Positions 57,969 through 64,000 of a DNA stretch of 64,000 nucleotides are shown one piece after another. Under the pieces are notes generated by a model. That model saw only the letters and a list, made by a program, of their open reading frames with translations. It searched no databases and was not told the origin of the DNA. The translations under genes were made by a program, and so were the position numbers. The stretch comes from Apteryx mantelli. Lineage: Eukaryota; Chordata; Aves; Apterygiformes; Apterygidae. Location: positions 12,604,001 to 12,668,000 of the forward strand of contig NC_089994.1 of assembly GCF_036417845.1 (NCBI RefSeq), read 5' to 3'. Position 1 is the stretch's first letter; every line of letters begins with the position of its first letter.

Positions 57969-60900
57969 AGGAGGGCGCTGAAGGTCCCGTCCGTTCCACA
58001 TGGAAATACCTTTCCCATTTACATGTTTATACTCGACTTCCCTATTGAACTGTGTGGTCTCTGTTAACAAATGAATGTGTCACAACGGATCTGTATACAT
58101 TTCTTAAGTAATGGGATCCGATGACCTTCATGCATTCCAATGTTGACATTTAATTTTCCCATCCGGCTGCAAACTATCTTTGATAATGGCAACAGCAGAG
58201 TCCTAACCCGAGGGATTATACAGTCATCTTTTATTCTCCTCTTAGATGCTGGCAGTTCTTAGTGGAAACTTGTTGCAGGGCTGAGAACAGAGAGTGCAAC
58301 AAAATGCCCGTAAGGGAGGACCAGAGCCAGGCAAATCCCACCTCACTTGAGGCTTCATTTCAAATTTGAAACTCTTGGTGGTTTTGAAGAAGGGTCTCTG
58401 GGTTCAACAGAGGAACCTCCCTGACTTCCAGTGTAAGCTGGAGAGCAGATGCATTTTGCTCAACTTTGTTTCGCTCAGCCCCCTCTGACCATGATCCCTG
58501 TGCTTCAAACTTCCCACTATCCCCAGCAGGCGCCACAGTAAGGTCACACCTTCCCGTAAGGGGTGAGAGATGGGGACCTCTCCTCCTCCCTTCAGGCTCA
58601 GGGAAGGGGGCGATGGCCAAGCGCCCTTCACAGCTCTTCCATCGCGGGGACAGTGCCTAAGGTGGTCCGTCCCTCTCCCAGGACACCTTCAGATATCTTC
58701 TCTCGTGGTTGCACCTAAGTTGCCCTGCTGCAACATTAATTGTCTTGCTGCGACTCTCAGCTCCTTTCCTCCTCCTGTTTTCTGGCCCCAGGAGCTCAAA
58801 GCAGAGGGGAACCTGGGTTCCCTCGCTGTGGCGTTAGCTTGCGGAATGGCTGAGGTTTGGCATGGTGGTAAATTAATGGGGGAAACAGACTTGGCATGGA
58901 CACCAAGGGCAGAGACTCCCTTCACCTGCAGGCTGCTCAGACGGTATGTGCCACGGGAAGCACAGCTCCAGAGAAAGGAGGGGGGTCTCCCTAATCCCTG
59001 ACAGCTGGACCCAAAAAGACACCAGGTGCTAAAAGTCCCCCGAACGCAGCCTAATGGTTGGAGTTGGACTCTTTCACCTTGAATTTCATTGTGCAGTTTT
59101 GATCTGACACAAAGTCCAACCATGAAGTTCCTAAAACTGGGGAAAGCAAACTGGGCACTGAGATGCACAGAGACCAAACTGAACCAGTGCTTGTGGGAGA
59201 AAGTTAATATCTTCCCTTAGCCACAGGCTGGAGCCAAATTCCTGCTGAAGTCCAAGGGAATTCTCCCGTTTTCAGGCTGCTTAAGAAGGAGCCAGAAGCA
59301 ATTTGGTTACCACCTAGACAAACCCCAGCGCAGGAGCAGTCATCCGAGGCCCAGAAGAGATGACCTCAACGCTTACACACAAACGAGCCCTGCAGAGAAA
59401 ACACCATGGAGACGTAAAATGACAAGACGCTTCCTCGGGGGCGACCACGCCACACACGCTGTGGGACCTCCGCTTTGTCTCTTCCCCTCAGTTTCCAGGC
59501 AACGCACACCCTTCAGATGCAAAGATCTCAGTTTCCAGGAGCCGAAGTGCCACCAAAGGGAGCTCTGCTCTGTGCTGTTTCCAAGCCGCGCTGCTCCCCT
59601 CCAGCTACACCAGCAAGGGAGATCTGGGGGGCAGGGAGCTCCTACACGGTGTCCGCAGCCGCACAAAGAAAAACTGTTCAACAGCTTCAGGCTAAAATTT
59701 GACCTACATTAAAAAGTCATTCTTGGTGATTGATAAGCCTTGTTACAGAATAAAGGCATAAATGAAATCTTAAAAAAGAGCTGTAAAAATATCCCACTGA
59801 TAATGGAGACGGTGGTTCTCAAGTTTAGAGTATTTGTTCAACTGGATAAATGGGACATGGTCATGCTCACCTGAGCAGCACCAGGAATGCCAGGATTTGT
59901 TTAATGGAGGAAGCTGAAATTTGAATCACCCACAACCCCAGACAGGATTGACTGATTTATTTAAGAGGATAAATGGCTTTTCTCCCTGTGCTGTCCTCTC
60001 TAGCATTTCAACATGCTTTTAACCACCTCTCTGCCAGTTGCCTTAAAGTATTTAGAGTCAGGCACCTATATTTCTATGATCGGGAGCCAAGGGGGCCTGC
60101 AAAACACCCACTGATCCATCCTTGCCAAAACTCAAATGAGGTCTACACGGTGAGCAGAGCACGGCCACATGTCTGCAATCGCACTGCCACAAGCACCTCA
60201 CTAGAACCAAGACCATTATTTGATAGAAATTTGTCTTTCAATGGACAATGCACTTTCATAGAGAGCTTCTCTTCCTCTTGTTAACCTAAAACTGATGAAA
60301 ATAATACCATAAATCTCCTTCTTACAACTGTTTCTTAAATGGTCTGTGAATTGTCTTTCTAAATCCTTTCTTACATTTGTTCTTGTTCCTATCTTCTATC
60401 TCAGCAGAAGGATCAGCAAAGAATAATACTGCATATAAAGAATGCCATAAATACCTACCTTCTATTTCTTTATCTGTATCAAAGAAACATTGATCTATTG
60501 AGCTTTTTCAAGACTGGTATTGATCTAGACTTTCACCTTGGTCAATACATCACAAATGTATTTAGTCAGATTAACGCCAAAAGTCGGTACCTGCTTATCA
60601 CTAAAATTTGAATGTCTCTCATCTTAGTATCACCTGCCACAGCCACCCTGAATGCCACAGCATCCTCAGCCTCTCTCCGGCAAGTCCAGTTAAATGATTT
60701 CACACTTACAAAGCTTTATTATAGATCTTCCTAAGCTTGCTACGGCAGCAGCATTAAGGGTTCTCCATCGGGGAATATGGTCTCCTGCACTGGGTTTCTC
60801 ACTGGCAATTCAGTTCCTCCCTTGCCCTCTCTCATAGTTGGCTGGTGGCATATCATTACAGCCAGAAAAAGCTGCTTATGTTGCCATTTCTTGTTGTTTA

Positions 60901-61589
60901 ATGCAATGGCACAACTCCGTTAGTGACCATCTCACCAGGAACATGTTAGCAGCTTTGCAGCCTTCCTCTTGTCCCCTCGCACCATTAGTCTGAAGGCCAG
61001 GTCAAGTGCTCTCTTTTCTATCTTCTCTCACTGCTGTTATTTGTCCCTTTGCATAGCAAAAACATTTGTGACAGAAATTAGATATACAATTTGCTCCCAA
61101 TTGTTCATGAAAAATCAGCTATGACATGGAGCTCTACAGTCAGCCCATCAATTGTGAAAGATGGTGGGGTTTAATTTGGTTTCTTCTCCGGCCATGGAGA
61201 CAGCATCATTTGTCCTCTAATGATAGTGGAGCCTTTTGTACACTGGAGATTTAAATAATTCAACTTTGCTCAAGCCTGCCCGGAGAACGAGGTGGAAAAG
61301 AACGATTGGGGAAAGTGAATGCACCGTTGCGGGCTGGGAGAGGCAAAGAAAGAGGAGAGGGATTGGTCTAGCCAACCGCCTTGCTGATCTAGCTGCAGCA
61401 AGGGCAAGAGTTGCTCTCTGCCTTAATCCAAAGGGAGGGAAGGAGAGCTTACACATGTACAGCCCAGAGCAAAGGGGAGGCTCCCTAAAGAAAAGATATA
61501 AGAAAGCGACAAATATCAAGGAGCCCTTCATCCGACATGTCTTGCAAGCACTGATTCTCCTGCACATGATTTTTCATCCAGACCATCGT

Positions 61590-61740
61590 GTTTATCATTC
61601 CTTATTCAGCTTCTCCATAATATTCATAATGTTATAGACCTCTGTTATATCACTCTCGTTCATCTCTTTTCCATGGTAAGACTTCTGGCCAGTTTATTCT
61701 CTCCTCATAATCTAGCTGATCCATAATATTGAACTTTTAC
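61590..61740 (-). mobile_element. CR1/L3-like LINE fossil
   Basis: TTATAGACCTCTGTTATATC, then GTTCATCTCTTTTCCA, then TTTATTCTCTCCTCATAATC resemble, in order, the antisense 3' part of amniote CR1/L3 elements (TATAGACCTC, CATATC, GTCATCTCTTTTCCA, TCTCTCCTCATA). The copy is degraded and inert. Confidence 0.45.
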
Positions 61741-62889
61741 ATTATACCTCTGCTGTGGCAGAAAATTTGAGTAGGGAAAATGCAGCCGGATTTGGAGATG
61801 AGAAAGACCATCTGGAAATATCTGGCTAATTATATGTGTCTCCTGTGAAAGCTTTTCTGATATTTTCTTGTCCTTAATTAGGACAAAAGCTAAACTCATA
61901 AACTTGCATAAATGAAAAATGTGAAAACATTTTCCCTGAGATCACTACAAAGTGTTCCCTTCTTATTTCCACTTTTTTTAAAATAAGAAGCTTTTTACAA
62001 CTCTCACCAGCTTAAATGTTTAAATGAAATAGTTTCATTAGATTTGATCTGAAATGCTACAATTCCTTAAACATATTTCTTGCCCAAGTCATTGAGTTGA
62101 CATGATAAAAAATTTTGCTCAGAAATGTGCAGAGTTAAACAAATTGACCTAATCCTACAGGAAGATTCAGCTTCAGCAAATCCCTGTTTTCGAAAGGAAA
62201 AAATTGCTTCACCAAAAATTTCGGACTGAACCAATATGAAGCCTTTGCTTCCATCTCTGAGATGAGCGGGAAATGAATACGGCCGCGCTTGTCACTTCGT
62301 GCCATGGCCCAGGGTACGTAACTCGGTCTGGGGCTCATGCTGAGGTCTCCCGAGCGCCACCTAATTGTGCCTTAAATCCCCAAGTTCCTCATTTGCGAAA
62401 CCCGCACAACAGTATCTCCTGGCCTCCCATCTCTCATTGGTCTTGTCTGCTCGCACCGCAAACTCTTCAGGGCAGGCAGTCCCCACTGTGTTTCGCCCAA
62501 GTCCTCGGGGCTGCCGGCCGGACCCAGCGATACTGCCATCGCCTTCCACTGCCACCGCCAGAAGAGGACCCGCGCAACAGATTTTTCCTCTTTCTCCAAG
62601 AGTTTGCAAATACAAGGGTGGGAGAAAGGAGGAGGGACTGAGCCCGAGTCCACAAAGGATCTTCTGATCCAGCTCCCCCACCGAACAGCACGGAACTAGG
62701 GATTTACCATTGTGCTCAGGCTCCGAAAAAGAAAAGGAAGAACTGCTTGCATGGCACAAGCGTCCAAAGATATCCATTCATCTGAACCGCTCCTTGCGCT
62801 GCGGTGGGTAAACACAGCTGCCAGCAAGATCTTTCGTGCTGATCAGCAGCGAGCAGATGACAGGCACATATTTCCCTTAAAAAACAGAG

Positions 62890-63240
62890 CCGCGATGGTT
62901 ATCGACAGCACGTCGCCCCAGCGCCACGGGCCCCGCGCAGGGTCACGCTCTGCCTGGCGGCGGGTCGGTCGGGCTTGGATCCGGCAGCAGGGACAAAGCT
63001 GCCGCAATGCCCCCACCTCTCGGGGCAGCGGCTTAAGTTTTCCATCGGGTGAGTCAAAGGTGGCATGTCAACTAGTAGAACAAAAAATTTTGGAGATGAA
63101 TGGAAACACAACCCCCTAATGGCACCGCTCACTTTCGAGCCGGCCGGGAGCAAGGTGTCACGGCTGAGCAGCCCGGGCGCCCCGCGAGCTCCCCGGGCGC
63201 CGCCATCTCACGAGCACTTGCTGGGGACGGGACAGCGGTG
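62890..63240. promoter_or_regulatory. CpG-rich patch in MMP17 intron 1
   Basis: A compact CpG-rich block. On the minus strand it has an ATG in good context (63206-63204, GAGATGGCGG) opening 24 codons that begin MAAPGELAGRPGC and run into a GTGAGC donor at 63132. On the plus strand a GGGTGAGT donor-like site sits at about 63047. Either could mark a first exon of an unannotated transcript. The peptide has no signal sequence, so it is not MMP17 exon 1 in its usual form. Confidence 0.3.
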
Positions 63241-64000
63241 CCAAGGGGTAAGGATGCCACGACGCAAGAAATGAAGGGTTGCACCGTAAAAAAAGAGGTT
63301 TTCCCTCCCCTCTAACACTCTGCCCCATTTTTCCTCTCCAGTCCCACTGCCGGTGGTACCCAAGAAAAGATGCTTTAAAGCAACTGCTTTAAAGTGCAGG
63401 TTTCCTTTGAAAAGTGACTGTGTTAACTCTGATCCAACAGCATCATTCCTCCACGGAGCTGCTCCAGTGCATGTTTGGAGACTGAGAGCTCATTCTGTTG
63501 ACTAAAAATAAGCTGTGTTATTTTTTCTCATCTGGGTTCCCATATTGCTGTGGCAGAAAGTTATGGGCAAAAAGCCTGCTTAATGCCCTAAAAAAAATGG
63601 TTAACAGAATCTGCAACTGCAGAATTTTTTATGTAATTTTTTTTGGACCAGACACAGAGTTAGGAAAAATGCTAACAAAGTCCTCCTCTCCCCTGTGAAC
63701 AAATCCTGCTTGAATTTCAGACTTTTTTTACTCCTCAGTCAATTTGAATCAAACGCTAGGGACAGACACACTATTACTGTGGCAGCAGCTGGGGACTGGG
63801 GCTCTACTGGGTCAAGTGATGTCCAGACCCAGAGTAAAACGCTGGTTCCAGCAACAATGAAACCTCCAGCTATCGCTTATACAGAGCCTATTTTCAGATT
63901 AAAATGGCAATTTCACTTCTTTCATATATCCACTTCCTTTGTATCAATACCCTTTTGTCCTAGCTCCTAGTTAGCTGCTTCATTTTAAAATAGATGTAGA

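Larger units (their letters stand above)
57864..64000 (-). other. MMP17: MMP17 intron 1 (partial)
   Basis: At least 6.1 kb. It contains a (TA)n/(GA)n microsatellite (57908-57968), a CR1/L3-like fossil (about 61590-61740) and a CpG-rich patch (about 62890-63240). I looked on the minus strand for a leucine-rich signal-peptide exon ending in a donor in phase 0 and found none. Confidence 0.7.

Noticed and set aside
59835..59870. Possible minus-strand exon ending CTGCTCAG before GTGAGC
   Set aside because: In the phase needed to join MMP17 exon 2 there is an in-frame stop shortly upstream and no start codon.
61217..61567. Minus-strand frame with a hydrophobic stretch, considered as MMP17 signal-peptide exon
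   Set aside because: No proper donor in phase 0 follows the hydrophobic segment, and the flanking residues do not resemble the MMP17 N-terminus.
1..64000. tRNA, rRNA, CRISPR or bacterial-type features
   Set aside because: No B-box/A-box pair with a cloverleaf fold, no rRNA similarity and no spaced direct-repeat array of CRISPR type was seen; the 49-bp array has no unique spacers.

Overview
This window is vertebrate nuclear DNA: split genes with GT-AG introns, CpG islands, microsatellites and old interspersed repeats. It carries parts of two minus-strand genes that I recognise from their protein sequence. MMP17 (MT4-MMP, a GPI-anchored matrix metalloproteinase) occupies about 29.4-57.9 kb and continues to the right. 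The 5' end of ULK1 (the autophagy-initiating Ser/Thr kinase) lies at 3.0-4.2 kb and continues to the left. The order MMP17 then ULK1, in the same direction, matches the human 12q24.33 arrangement as I know it. The fossil repeats by eye (MIR/CORE-SINE-like pieces and a CR1/L3-like piece), the scarcity of young repeats and the very GC-rich islands with long G runs suggest a sauropsid. A bird is most likely, but a crocodilian or turtle cannot be excluded, and I cannot name the species.

Layout from left to right. 1-3013 is ULK1 intron 3 (partial). 3014-4224 holds ULK1 coding exons 3, 2 and 1. 4225 to about 6230 is the ULK1 promoter and 5' UTR CpG island, with a CTTAAG-centred short tandem array (4779-4856), GC boxes and an 11-copy, 49-bp minisatellite (about 5403-5938). 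About 6.25-28.7 kb is intergenic DNA in which I see no supported gene; it has two GC-rich islands (about 19.56-20.23 and 26.26-27.14 kb) and some candidate regulatory stretches. 28.76-29.43 kb is the likely MMP17 3' UTR. 29426-57863 holds nine MMP17 coding exons (exons 10 to 2), which join in frame to give 547 residues plus stop. 57.9-64.0 kb is MMP17 intron 1; the signal-peptide exon 1 was not found and probably lies beyond the right edge.

Function. MMP17 encodes a secreted zinc endopeptidase with a propeptide cysteine switch, a furin-type site, a catalytic domain, a hinge, a four-bladed hemopexin domain and a GPI-anchoring tail. ULK1 encodes a cytosolic kinase. They are neighbours by synteny, with no sign of a shared pathway. 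All exon boundaries were set by eye from reading-frame continuity, GT/AG dinucleotides and recalled family sequence; no alignment was run. I did not find a clearly new biological system. The most unusual structures are the two tandem arrays upstream of ULK1, the CpG islands inside MMP17 introns, and two 14-bp TAATTA-centred palindromes in MMP17 introns.
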